This document shows positions 8,298 to 16,240 of a DNA stretch of 64,000 nt, in pieces; within the stretch, counting starts at the first letter, position 1; each line of letters starts with the position of its first letter. The position numbers were made by a program, and so were the translations under genes. The notes below the pieces were generated by a model. The model had not been told where the DNA came from. It worked only from the letters and a program-made list of their open reading frames with translations, and did not search any database. This DNA comes from JBAYNW01 sp041678605 (GTDB taxonomy: Bacteria > Cyanobacteriota > Vampirovibrionia > Gastranaerophilales > Gastranaerophilaceae), in NCBI GenBank assembly GCA_041678605.1, contig JBAYNW010000004.1:15819-79818 (forward strand), read 5' to 3'.

Positions 8298-9021
8298 TTT
8301 TTTCGGACTTTGTGTACAAAATCTGATATCAAGCATCAAGTACCTGTTTTCCAGACAAGTGCGGTTTTCAAGTGTGATTTCACAGGCTGCGGCGATAAGT
8401 TATGATTCTCTGACAATATCTTTGATAATTGTTTTCATAGCGGCGGCGGTAATTGCGATACAGGTTTCAAAACAATTTTTGATGTCAGGAGCGGACAGCT
8501 ACATCGGCGGAACGATTACTATTATTATAATAAGAGAAATAGCACCGGGCTTTGCCGCACTTGCAATAGGTGCAAGGGCGGGAACGGCGATTAGTGCTGA
8601 AATAGCCAACATGCAGGTTACTTCTCAGGTCGATGCGATAAAAACATTAAAAGTAGACCCCGTTGGGTATTACTTCACTCCAAGGCTTATTGCGGCGGGT
8701 ATTACCGTGCCGATGGTAGTTTTAGTCGCTGAATTAATAGGTATTGTCGGCGGAATGTTTGTCTGCTTTTTAACCATAAATTTACACCCTCAAAGATACA
8801 TAAATTCCGTTTGGCTTTGGCTAAATACCAGAGATATTTATATAAGCCTTCTGAAAGCGTTTGTTTTCGGGATTGTCATTTCTCTTGTCTGTGCAACTCA
8901 GGGTTACACGACGCAGGGCGGTGCCAAAGAAGTCGGAATATCAACGACGCAGGCTGCAATAAAGTCCACAGTTTATATGCTGATTGCGGATTTTGTCATT
9001 AATTTGATTTATTATCTCTAA
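8290..9021 (+). CDS. MlaE/YrbE-type ABC transporter permease
   Basis: About 243 residues with five to six hydrophobic segments. The signature ALAIGARAGTAISAEIAN followed by MQVTSQVDAIKTLKVDP is characteristic of MlaE permeases, which with an MlaF-like ATPase and an MCE-domain protein move phospholipids between inner and outer membrane (chloroplast/cyanobacterial relative TGD1). No ATPase or MCE gene is adjacent, so partners must be elsewhere. The ATG at 8290 overlaps the ilvE stop; longer readings run through ilvE and are not credible. The stop overlaps the convergent EF-hand gene by 4 bp. Confidence 0.85.
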   Translation: MISFFGLCVQNLISSIKYLFSRQVRFSSVISQAAAISYDSLTISLIIVFIAAAVIAIQVSKQFLMSGADSYIGGTITIIIIREIAPGFAALAIGARAGTAISAEIANMQVTSQVDAIKTLKVDPVGYYFTPRLIAAGITVPMVVLVAELIGIVGGMFVCFLTINLHPQRYINSVWLWLNTRDIYISLLKAFVFGIVISLVCATQGYTTQGGAKEVGISTTQAAIKSTVYMLIADFVINLIYYL

Positions 9022-9590
9022 GAATTGCTGCTGCTATCGCTACTGCCGCTGTTCATGTATTTATAGTCAAGAAGGCTTGACGAATTTGCAGAATTGGAAG
9101 TATCATCGCCGTAAAATACGGACATATTTGTTGCCGCCCTATTCGCAAATTCAGTCTTTTTCTTTTCCATGGCAGAAGTCAATTTATAGGCAGAAATTTC
9201 TGCGGTAGTTACTTTGCCGTCACCGTTTGTGTCTATATCTGAAAAATGTTCCAAAACTTGACTTAGAGCATCACCCGATAAGCCCGAAGCAGCTCCTAGC
9301 TGGGTCAGTTGTGCCGCAGTAAGCCCCTGAGAGGATATTTGGTTTGTCAAATTGGAAAGTTCTGCCGAACTTAAAACACCATTTTTGTCAGTATCCAAAG
9401 ATGAAAAATTTGTTTGGATATAAGATGCAAAGGTTTGGTTTAATGATGATGTAAGACTGGTGTTTGACATAGCCGCTGCAATATTGGTGGGTGTTACCTG
9501 ATTTGAATACGCATTGGAAATCAGCGAATATGTGCTTGTTAGCCCTGAATAAATTCCCGCAAACAGGGATGATCCGTTTAATGTGCTCAT
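9018..9590 (-). CDS. Protein with two EF-hand calcium-binding loops
   Basis: 190 residues, rich in Ser, Thr, Asn and Ala. Two canonical 12-residue EF-hand loops are visible: DTDKNGVLSSAE at about 66-77 and DTNGDGKVTTAE at about 120-131, each with Asp/Asn at positions 1, 3 and 5, Gly at 6 and Glu at 12. No clear signal peptide or membrane helix. The AAGGAG upstream supports the start. The Ser-rich tail is low complexity. Calcium binding is expected from the loops; what it controls is unknown. Converges on the MlaE-type gene with a 4-bp overlap. Confidence 0.75.
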   Translation of the reverse strand: MSTLNGSSLFAGIYSGLTSTYSLISNAYSNQVTPTNIAAAMSNTSLTSSLNQTFASYIQTNFSSLDTDKNGVLSSAELSNLTNQISSQGLTAAQLTQLGAASGLSGDALSQVLEHFSDIDTNGDGKVTTAEISAYKLTSAMEKKKTEFANRAATNMSVFYGDDTSNSANSSSLLDYKYMNSGSSDSSSNS

Positions 9591-9768
9591 ATTATCTCCT
9601 TTTTTATTATTATCTTAATGATAATTCGCAGAAAATCAACCATTCATTTAGTGGAAATTCAGCAACCGTTAACATAACTTAATATTTCACCAAGTTTTTG
9701 TAAATTTTACCCGCTTATATTTGTTTATATAAATATAAGGTATGGTTATACAGATTTTTGGGGGTCAA

Positions 9769-11199
9769 ATGGGTAACGGTATAAGCGATATAGCTTTTAA
9801 TGGCGGATATAATGTTAATCAATATTCAAGGGATATGGAGAATGTTGCCAAATATGCTTTGGGAGCCACTCTTATTGAACAAGAAGAAGGACCTTTCTCA
9901 GGAATGGGTTCAATGCTCGTGTTTGGCCTTGGTATTGAAGGATTCAAGGGTATCAGCTGGTTAAATAAATCTTATAAAAACGCTATGCCGGTTGGTTTTG
10001 AAAACTTAGCTAAAGATGAACTTAAATTGGCTAAGAAAATGGCAAATCCTTTACGCAATGGCGGATGGAAGACAGCTGAAGGTTATACTGCAGCTTCTAA
10101 TAATATAAAAAGTGCTTGGGCTGCTTATGCAACGAAAGCAAATGAACAAACTGAAGCATTCAAGGCCGCCGGCGGTTTTAAAAGTGTTGACGCATATAAG
10201 CTAGCATTAACAAATCAAAGAGTAAAATCAATTACTGATATGATTCCAACTGCTGAAAAAATGGCTAAGTTGAGTCCTAAAACTCAAGCAGTTTATACAA
10301 GAGTTCAAAGGGCAATAAAACTTGTAAGTGAAAATCCTTCACACAAAGAGTTATTAATGAAAGTTGCAAATAAACAACTGGCTAACGCAAATTATTTGGC
10401 TCACGTAGAAACCGCAAAAACAGCAACCGGATTTTTTGCTAAGCTGAAAAATTGTATGGGTATTACAACAATAGGCGGATGGGTTAAGAAATTAGCAAAG
10501 AAATCTCCTACAACCGCAAAACTTTTGAAATACGGTAAAGGAAATGGTGCATTTTTAGCAATTATGGGTGCAATAGAATTATTCACTCAGGTAATTCCTT
10601 CTTTCTCTCAATTGGGAGCAGGAAAAGGTACGAAACAACTCGCTAAATCAACCGCCAAAACTGTTGCAAACGTAGGGGGATGGGTTGCAGGTGCGGCTTT
10701 AGGTGCTAAGGCAGGTGCAATAATCGGTACTCCATTCGGTGGCCCTATCGGAACGCTTGTTGGCGGGCTAATCGGTGCAGCTTGCGGCGTAATCGGCGGG
10801 TTTATCGGCTCTTGGGCGGCGACAAAAGCAACTGAAAAAATCGTTGGTAAAAACGAATTAGATATAGCAAAAGAAAAACAGGCAGAGGAAATAACTCAAG
10901 AAGCAAGAAAAAATCCGGAAGCAGCTAAGCAATTGATGGCAGCTGCAGAACAAAAGCTTCAATCGGAAGGAAAAGAATCAGAAGACGCAAAAATAGCTTT
11001 CGGGAGTCTGCAAAACTTAGTCAAATTTGCTCAAACTCAAGCAAATGAAAAGAAAACAGAAAATAAATCCGCACAGGATAACACAAGCTTAACCGGAAAT
11101 GCGGCAACAAATCTCTTCGCTGCAGGTTCAAAATCAGCTTCAGGCCAAATGGATTACATGAACGAAGACTTTATGGCTTTGGGTGCAGGATTAGTTTAA
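9769..11199 (+). CDS. Uncharacterised protein with glycine-zipper membrane region
   Basis: Not recognised. About 476 residues: an Ala/Lys-rich, mostly helical N-terminal two-thirds, then a Gly/Ala-rich hydrophobic block (about residues 300-360) with repeated GxxxG spacing such as GAALGAKAGAIIGTPFGGP and LIGAACGVIGGFIGSW. This resembles glycine-zipper domains that insert in membranes. A charged coiled-coil-like tail follows. The start at 9769 is chosen because GGGGGTC lies about 5 bp upstream; an ATG at 9742 would add nine residues. Single gene, followed by a GTAGG-type palindrome at 11211. A membrane-inserting or phage-tail-like effector role is possible but speculative. Confidence 0.6.
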   Translation: MGNGISDIAFNGGYNVNQYSRDMENVAKYALGATLIEQEEGPFSGMGSMLVFGLGIEGFKGISWLNKSYKNAMPVGFENLAKDELKLAKKMANPLRNGGWKTAEGYTAASNNIKSAWAAYATKANEQTEAFKAAGGFKSVDAYKLALTNQRVKSITDMIPTAEKMAKLSPKTQAVYTRVQRAIKLVSENPSHKELLMKVANKQLANANYLAHVETAKTATGFFAKLKNCMGITTIGGWVKKLAKKSPTTAKLLKYGKGNGAFLAIMGAIELFTQVIPSFSQLGAGKGTKQLAKSTAKTVANVGGWVAGAALGAKAGAIIGTPFGGPIGTLVGGLIGAACGVIGGFIGSWAATKATEKIVGKNELDIAKEKQAEEITQEARKNPEAAKQLMAAAEQKLQSEGKESEDAKIAFGSLQNLVKFAQTQANEKKTENKSAQDNTSLTGNAATNLFAAGSKSASGQMDYMNEDFMALGAGLV

Positions 11200-11210
11200 T
11201 AAAGATAAGT

Positions 11211-11242
11211 AAAGTAGGTTGGGTTTTCCAACCCAACAACAA
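11211..11242 (+). repeat. GTAGG-type palindromic repeat (REP-like)
   Basis: A 32-bp unit containing the hairpin GTTGGGTT-TTCC-AACCCAAC (11218-11237). The same unit occurs in reverse orientation at 32244-32275 with one base pair of the stem exchanged on both sides (T-A here, C-G there). Lies 12 bp after the stop of the glycine-zipper gene and might also act as its transcription terminator, but lacks a T-run. Confidence 0.7.
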
Positions 11243-11273
11243 GGAATTAATGATACCTTGACTGCAATTGGTA

Positions 11274-12260
11274 TTACCAGTAACAACCGCTTTCAACTTT
11301 TGCAAAGCCTTTAGGAATTTCACTTTGAGAAGGGCGAACCCAATGTTCGTTATACATTCCCAAGTCATCCCATCTTTTACCTTTAATGCCGAACAGTATT
11401 TGTACTGATCCTCCAACGTGGACTGCCTTTTTGCCGAGTGTTTTGCAATAATGGGCAAGGAAAATTCCATAGGCTCCCGCACCTATTAATGCAACATCAA
11501 AATCTGTAGTTCTGATTTGCTCCTTCATATAATCCAAGGCTTCAAACCAGGTTTTGAAGGGTAAATCTTTTTTTTCGTCAGCAATGCTTTGAACTGCTTT
11601 GATTGTTTTTAAATCAAAATCCGGCAAAGTATCAGGATTATCAAACAATAAATGCCTTTTTTCGTACTGCGATTTTATTGTTTCTGCAAAAGGATTAATG
11701 ACAAGGACCTTTTTGCCTTTTAAGTACCGGCTCCAGGGATTTTCAAAAATACCGCAGATTGAAGCCATCTCTATAATTCTGATATTTGGGCAATATTTTT
11801 CAACAGCTTCAAACTCTTCATCATAATGATTTACGCCCAAAACATCAATATCTTTGGTTATTTCAATCATTTCACCGGCAAATCTGGAAAGCATGTAGTC
11901 TGTTATCGGAAAGAAACCCGCATTTGTGTACATTGGTTCAGTGTTTTCGAAATGGAACTTGCGTTTTTTGTTTCTTATAAGCTGCCCCATTATCCCGAGT
12001 TCAAGTGTACCATAGCGGCAAATTAAAGAAGATTTGTTTTTACACAACTCGTTATAAATAACGTCCGCACCATCTTGCCCCATATAAACATGTTTGTCCC
12101 CATAGGCCATTCTTCTACGCATCTCATAATATTCAGCCGGCAACGGTTCACCCAAAAGATTATGTCTTATAATCTTTCTCCACCTGCTCAATGGAATACA
12201 GATTAGCAAACAATTTACTATAAATTTTTTCAATATTAACCCCCTGATTAACTTTAGCAA
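11274..12260 (-). CDS. Putative GT-D fold glycosyltransferase-like protein
   Basis: About 328 residues. Two blocks recall the GT-D (DUF1792) family: CRYGTLELGIMGQL near residue 75, like the RFGDGE-type motif, and VALIGAGAYGIFLAHYCK followed by KKAVHVGGSVQILFGIKG near the C-terminus. Proteins of this kind often sit in surface-polysaccharide clusters; here it is alone. The N-terminal 45 residues are basic and hydrophobic. The longest frame begins with TTG at 12260 without a clear ribosome-binding site, so the start is uncertain; an ATG inside MRRRMAYGD is an alternative. Family assignment is from memory of motifs. Confidence 0.5.
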   Translation of the reverse strand: MLKLIRGLILKKFIVNCLLICIPLSRWRKIIRHNLLGEPLPAEYYEMRRRMAYGDKHVYMGQDGADVIYNELCKNKSSLICRYGTLELGIMGQLIRNKKRKFHFENTEPMYTNAGFFPITDYMLSRFAGEMIEITKDIDVLGVNHYDEEFEAVEKYCPNIRIIEMASICGIFENPWSRYLKGKKVLVINPFAETIKSQYEKRHLLFDNPDTLPDFDLKTIKAVQSIADEKKDLPFKTWFEALDYMKEQIRTTDFDVALIGAGAYGIFLAHYCKTLGKKAVHVGGSVQILFGIKGKRWDDLGMYNEHWVRPSQSEIPKGFAKVESGCYW

Positions 12261-12333
12261 ATCTAAACAGACCTTAATATAATAACATGAACAATATTAC
12301 AATATTAAGGCTGTCTATTTTTATAAAAGAGGA

Positions 12334-12367
12334 TGCGGAAAAAGTCTAAAAATGCCATTTTTCCGCA
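12334..12367 (-). terminator. Hairpin downstream of the duplicated-repeat protein gene
   Basis: TGCGGAAAAA (12334-12343) and TTTTTCCGCA (12358-12367) form a perfect 10-bp stem 10 bp beyond the stop of the leftward gene 12378-12761. It is followed on that strand by a T-rich but interrupted tract, so termination is plausible rather than certain. Confidence 0.45.
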
Positions 12368-12377
12368 AGCTCAAAAG

Positions 12378-12761
12378 TTATGATTTAACGTTCAATTGGG
12401 TTCCGCTTGGAGGTTGAGGCAGGGTAATTCCGTTTTGTGCAGCATAAGCTTCAACGGCCTCTTTGCCTTCTTTTATGACGTCCGTAGGGATTCCCAAATT
12501 TGTTAATTGGGCTTCAAAATCTTCTTTAACCTTGTCGCTTGCACCATTAATGGGTTGGGTTTGCGATGTTTCGTCGGTTTGCTTAACTTGAAGTGAGGTC
12601 AAGTCGATTGCATTTTCCTGAGCATACTTTTCAATTGCGTCTTCGCCCTGATTGATGATGTCTTCAGGAATGCCTAAATCTTTTAGTTTTTGATTAACAT
12701 CCCATTTGTCAAGTGTTTGGCCTTCTGCATTTGTAATTGCATAAATACTGAAATCGCTCAT
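12378..12761 (-). CDS. Small protein with a duplicated 29-residue helical unit
   Basis: Not recognised. The 127 residues contain two copies of one unit 60 residues apart: LKDLGIPEDIINQGEDAIEK (from residue 26) and LTNLGIPTDVIKEGKEAVEA (from residue 86). Each continues as a Tyr-Ala-x-x-Asn helix and ends in a short Ile-rich strand. The units recall small three-helix folds but I cannot assign one. A strong AAGGAG supports the start. No signal peptide or membrane helix. Followed by a hairpin terminator-like structure. Confidence 0.65.
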   Translation of the reverse strand: MSDFSIYAITNAEGQTLDKWDVNQKLKDLGIPEDIINQGEDAIEKYAQENAIDLTSLQVKQTDETSQTQPINGASDKVKEDFEAQLTNLGIPTDVIKEGKEAVEAYAAQNGITLPQPPSGTQLNVKS

Positions 12762-12896
12762 AATATTTCTCCTTATTTAACATGCCGTGTTTATATTATA
12801 TATAAGTATTTTAAATTTATCAAATTTCAAGTTTGTATATAATTGTTATATAACTTAATTTTTTTATTGTAAAGTTTTTGTAAGATATTAATATGG

Positions 12897-12908
12897 TATA
12901 ATCGACTT
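12897..12908 (+). promoter_or_regulatory. Extended -10 box 6 bp before the toxin ATG
   Basis: TGG-TATAAT (hexamer 12897-12902) with consensus extended -10 element, followed by CGACTT and the ATG at 12909. Predicts a leaderless toxin transcript. No good -35 at 17 bp is visible, consistent with extended -10 dependence. Confidence 0.6.
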
Positions 12909-13268
12909 ATGGACAATAAACGTATAAAACCTTTGGAAGTAAAATTTTATTCAACTATGACAGGTAAAATGCCTGTTGCTGATTGGTTAAACGAATTTTC
13001 AGAAAAAGACCAAAAAGTTATTGGTAAAGACATAAAAACCATACAATTAGGTTATCCTTTAGGAATGCCTTTAGTGAGAGCTTTGTCAAATACAGGCGGA
13101 CTTAAAGAAATCAGATGTAATATCTCAAATGGGCGAATTGCAAGAATTATTTTTTACGTAGAAAATGATATAATATATCTTTTGCATGGCTTTATAAAGA
13201 AAACCCAAAAGACACCTAAAAATGATTTATCATTAGCCATAAAAAGACATAAAGATTTATGCGAATGA
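12909..13268 (+). CDS. RelE/HigB-like toxin (phage Gp49-like family)
   Basis: 119 residues of the Gp49-like/HigB toxin family (PF05973 type): VKFYSTMTGKMPVADWLNE, LGYPLGMPLVRALSNTGGLKEIR, RIIFYVENDIIYLLHGFIKK and a KTPKNDLSLAIKR tail. The Lys/Arg-rich C-terminus and the conserved GFxKKxxKTP segment are typical of ribosome-dependent mRNA interferases. The partner antitoxin gene lies on the opposite strand and overlaps this gene tail to tail by 12 bp, an arrangement unlike the usual same-strand higBA operon. Translation appears leaderless. Confidence 0.82.
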   Translation: MDNKRIKPLEVKFYSTMTGKMPVADWLNEFSEKDQKVIGKDIKTIQLGYPLGMPLVRALSNTGGLKEIRCNISNGRIARIIFYVENDIIYLLHGFIKKTQKTPKNDLSLAIKRHKDLCE

Positions 13269-13541
13269 TATAATAAGCCTTTTATTTAAAAACTTTGTTA
13301 CTTTTTCAACTGTTTTTAGAGTAATTGAGGTATTATTAGGATTAAGAATTCTATTAACGGCGGCTCTTGATGTTTTAAGCTCTTTGGCTAAGTTATCTAA
13401 GGATATTTTTTCACGTTTTATTTTTTCTTGAAGAGCGAAAGCCAATACTCTTTTTATAGCTACAGCCTCACATTCTTCAAGTATTCCTTTTTCTTGAAGA
13501 AAATCATCAAAATTACTGCCTATATGTTTTTCGTTTACCAT
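13257..13541 (-). CDS. XRE-type helix-turn-helix antitoxin
   Basis: 94 residues with a helix-turn-helix at about 48-75 (ISLDNLAKELKTSRAAVNRI followed by LNPNNTSITLKTVEKVTKFL), as in HigA-like antitoxins paired with Gp49-like toxins. It has its own consensus promoter with an embedded 6-bp palindrome, probably an autorepression site, and a GAGAGGT ribosome-binding site. The 3' end overlaps the toxin gene by 12 bp in convergent orientation. Pairing with the toxin is inferred from family and position. Confidence 0.82.
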   Translation of the reverse strand: MVNEKHIGSNFDDFLQEKGILEECEAVAIKRVLAFALQEKIKREKISLDNLAKELKTSRAAVNRILNPNNTSITLKTVEKVTKFLNKRLIISFA

Positions 13542-13571
13542 TGTTCTTACCTCTCGTATGTTACTATCTAT

Positions 13572-13600
13572 ATTGTATCATTTTTGATACGTAAAGTCAA
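13572..13600 (-). promoter_or_regulatory. Antitoxin promoter with embedded operator palindrome
   Basis: On the minus strand TTGACT (13600-13595), a 17-bp spacer and TACAAT (13577-13572) form a near-consensus promoter about 30 bp from the antitoxin start. GTATCA-TTTT-TGATAC (13575-13590), a perfect 6-bp inverted repeat, lies across the spacer and -10 box, the ideal place for the antitoxin to repress its own gene. Confidence 0.75.
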
Positions 13601-13786
13601 GTGTCCGAATTAATAAATCTATATACTTAATTAAATTAGTACGCAGCCCGAATTATCCCCGGATTAAGAAATGTAAGGATTTAAATTTTTATTAGACAGT
13701 AAAAAAGCCAAAGTTCCTTCGCCCTCAGCTCGCTCCCGCTCGAACCTGACAAGACTTCGTCTTGTGGTTCTTCTCCCATAAACAAG

Positions 13787-13826
13787 AGATTTTAGATTTA
13801 TACCAAAAGGTATAAATCTAAAATCT
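13787..13826. repeat. 18-bp perfect inverted repeat next to tRNA-Lys
   Basis: AGATTTTAGATTTATACC (13787-13804), AAAA loop, and its exact complement (13809-13826). The right arm ends at the tRNA discriminator base, so the hairpin starts directly at the tRNA 3' end. It has no T-run behind it on the tRNA strand. It could end or protect the tRNA precursor. A second smaller hairpin with ACAAGAC arms lies at 13750-13766. The rest of 13600-13786 shows no gene. Confidence 0.7.
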
Positions 13827-13898
13827 GGGCTTGGTGGGATTCGAACCCACGACCAAAAGATTAAGAGTCTTCTGCTCTACCAGCTGAGCCACAAGCCC
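13826..13898 (-). tRNA. tRNA-Lys (anticodon CUU)
   Basis: 73-nt cloverleaf on the minus strand: acceptor GGGCTTG/CAAGCCC, D arm GCTCAGCTGGTAGAGC, anticodon loop CTCTTAA with anticodon CTT, and T arm with GGTTCGAATCC. The CCA end is not encoded. Confidence 0.95.
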
Positions 13899-14038
13899 AT
13901 GAGTCTATTATATTACAAAAAAAACGAATTTTGCAAGAGAGTCTGTGGAAATTTTTCACAGAACATGCAAAAAAGGCAATTTTTTCCCGCAAAAATACTT
14001 TATATAAATACGGGGAATATTATGGAGATTTATATTTA

Positions 14039-14737
14039 ATGACAGCAACGGTAAACACTAACTATGGGCTTGAAAGTATCCCTTTGGGGCATTATCCGCC
14101 ATTATCCGGTGATACTTCAAATAATGCGGCCTTGTCCGCCTCTTCCATATGGAGCGGGGTGAATAATGCCAATTTTGCCGCTTCGCCTCAACCTGATTTT
14201 TTTAGAATGCTGATGACAATGCTTAATCCGGATTTGATGTCCTGCATTATGTTTTCAAATACATTGAACGATTTTGATAAATTTTTGCTTAATCCGTTTA
14301 CATTTAATACAAGATTTAATACAAAAACGAATTTGCCGGCACTAAAAAATGTTTATAACCCAGAACTTGCAAATTCGCTGGCAAATATTGCAAACCAAAA
14401 TGCGGCAAGAACCGATACGGTTGGAAAATGTTATAAAACGGTTAAGGATACACTAAAGCGTGCCAACCTAAATAATGGGGAAATAGCTGGCGGTTCGGCT
14501 TTTCAAGCCGACGGCATCCTTTCAAAACATAAGAATTTTAAAGAAGTGGCGGTATCGAGAGGTGATTTAAAGAATTTACCTGCCGGCTGCGTAGTTGTAT
14601 GGCAAGCAAGTGCGGGCCATCCGCATGGGCATATTGCCGTAACTCTTGGCGACGGAAAAGAAGCGAGCGACCACATTCAAAATATCGCCGTCAGAAACGC
14701 AGATTTTTCAGTGTTTGTTCCTGTCAAAAAAAATTAA
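14039..14737 (+). CDS. CHAP/NlpC-P60-like cysteine hydrolase candidate
   Basis: About 232 residues from the ATG at 14039 (GGAG 11 bp upstream); the frame is open further upstream without support. The N-terminal ~110 residues are low complexity and Asn/Pro-rich. The C-terminal half carries GKCYKTVKDTLKRAN, a likely nucleophile-bearing helix, and LPAGCVVVWQ then GHPHGHIAVTLGDGKEASDH, with the Gly-His-Ile-Ala block typical of CHAP and NlpC/P60 folds. This suggests a peptidoglycan hydrolase. No clear signal peptide is visible, so export route is unknown. Converges with coaE. Confidence 0.6.
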   Translation: MTATVNTNYGLESIPLGHYPPLSGDTSNNAALSASSIWSGVNNANFAASPQPDFFRMLMTMLNPDLMSCIMFSNTLNDFDKFLLNPFTFNTRFNTKTNLPALKNVYNPELANSLANIANQNAARTDTVGKCYKTVKDTLKRANLNNGEIAGGSAFQADGILSKHKNFKEVAVSRGDLKNLPAGCVVVWQASAGHPHGHIAVTLGDGKEASDHIQNIAVRNADFSVFVPVKKN

Positions 14738-14755
14738 ACAAGGCTGGGTTTGGTT

Positions 14756-15334
14756 TTATAAATCACGTAGGTTGTCCACTTGCAGCCTTAAATCGTCAAG
14801 ACTGCCGTTGTTGAAAATAATATGAGCCGAAAGCGGTTTTTTCTTATCCTGACTCATTTGGATATTTAGGCGGTTTTTGGCCATTGATTCGGTCAAATCG
14901 CTCCGCTCAATCAGTCTTTGAATTCTTATTTCGTCGTCTGCGTAGATTAAAACTATTTTGTCAAAAAGGTCATCAAATTTTGCCTCAAAAAGCAAAGGAA
15001 CAGAAACGAAAACAATTTCCTCTCTTTTCTCCATTGACTTAAAAAATTGAATTATGCCTTCACGGATTAGCGGGTGAAGAATTCCTTCAAGGGTTTTTCT
15101 GTGTTTTTCATTGGTGAAAATAATTTTTCCCAGCTTCGGTCGGGACAATTCCCCCTTTTTAAGTATGTCATAATCAGCGAAAGCATCCATTATCTGTTTT
15201 TTCACATAATCTTCAAACAGCAGGTCATGGGCAACGTCATCGGCGTTAAGAACCTTGTATCCCATTTCCTCCAACATTTTTTCAACTGTGCTTTTACCCG
15301 CCGCAATGTTACCGGTAATACCAATTTTCAACAT
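14756..15334 (-). CDS. coaE: Dephospho-CoA kinase
   Basis: Last step of coenzyme A synthesis: phosphorylates the 3'-OH of dephospho-CoA with ATP. The P-loop GITGNIAAGKST is at residues 5-16, followed by LNADDVAHDL and the lid region RIQRLIERSDLTESMAKNRL. The start at 15334 is chosen because AAAGGTGG lies 5 bp upstream; a GTG nine bases earlier has no site. At 192 residues it is of normal length. Probably cotranscribed with the pseudouridine synthase gene upstream (53-bp gap). Confidence 0.93.
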   Translation of the reverse strand: MLKIGITGNIAAGKSTVEKMLEEMGYKVLNADDVAHDLLFEDYVKKQIMDAFADYDILKKGELSRPKLGKIIFTNEKHRKTLEGILHPLIREGIIQFFKSMEKREEIVFVSVPLLFEAKFDDLFDKIVLIYADDEIRIQRLIERSDLTESMAKNRLNIQMSQDKKKPLSAHIIFNNGSLDDLRLQVDNLRDL

Positions 15335-15386
15335 GTTTACCACCTTTCTGCCGTGAAATGAACATTTTTAGCCGCAGGGGAGTTCC

Positions 15387-16106
15387 CTAACCCGCCAATT
15401 TGTTTAGAAAAATTTTCAATTCCTTAATTTGCTGAGGTTTAATCGGTTTAAACTGTCCTTTTTTAAGTCCCTCGAGTTCTATTGTAGCATGCTGAATTCT
15501 TTTCAGGGAAGTTACCTCAAAACCCAGACAGGCAAGCATTTTTCGGATTTGCCGATTAAGTCCTTGATATAAAGTCATCTGCATGAGCGTTCTTTTATTG
15601 TCTGATTCTTTAATTAAAGTGTCTGCGTAGGCGATTTTGCCGTCTTCAATTTCAATTCCCTGAGCCATTTTTTCAAGATGATGAAGGTGTACTTTACCGT
15701 TAACACCGACGATATAGACTTTCGGAACTTTGATTGACGGGTGCGTAAGCTCGTTTATTAAATCTCCGTCGTTTGTGAGAATTATCAGCCCGCTTGAGTC
15801 TTTGTCCAAACGGCCGACGGGTTTAAGGTTGTGCATATTTGGCGGAAGCAGGTCATAAATTATTTTTCTGTCTTTTTCATCATCGGCGGTTGTAATGAAG
15901 CCTGCAGGCTTGTAAAACCTGTAATATTCAAGCTTTTGCGGTCTTATGATTTCATTGTTGATGAACACTTTGTCTTTTTCGCTGACCGAAAACCCGAGTT
16001 CGGTAATTTTCTTGCCGTTCACCGAAACGACGCCCTGCTTAATCAGTTCATCTGCCTTTCGGCGTGAACAAATCCCGGAGGATGCAATATATTTATTTAA
16101 CCGCAT
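15387..16106 (-). CDS. RsuA/RluB-family 23S rRNA pseudouridine synthase
   Basis: 239 residues. N-terminal S4 domain (MRLNKYIASSGICSRRKADE) and catalytic domain with GRLDKDSSGLIILTNDGDL, whose Asp is the catalytic residue, plus LYQGLNRQIRKMLACLGF. This combination is RluB/RsuA-like; RluB is more likely given the GLNRQIRKM block, but rRNA position cannot be proved. A ribosome-binding site AAGGGA precedes the ATG. Confidence 0.9.
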   Translation of the reverse strand: MRLNKYIASSGICSRRKADELIKQGVVSVNGKKITELGFSVSEKDKVFINNEIIRPQKLEYYRFYKPAGFITTADDEKDRKIIYDLLPPNMHNLKPVGRLDKDSSGLIILTNDGDLINELTHPSIKVPKVYIVGVNGKVHLHHLEKMAQGIEIEDGKIAYADTLIKESDNKRTLMQMTLYQGLNRQIRKMLACLGFEVTSLKRIQHATIELEGLKKGQFKPIKPQQIKELKIFLNKLAG

Positions 16107-16240
16107 ATTTCCCTTGCTTTCTAAAAATCTAAGTGCCTTTATTCTAGCATAAAATCAACAAAAAAAATTCTAAAAAAAATTTGCTTTTTTCTCGAAAATA
16201 AACTATAATAATTCCATTGAATAAAAATTGAGGAAGCAAA

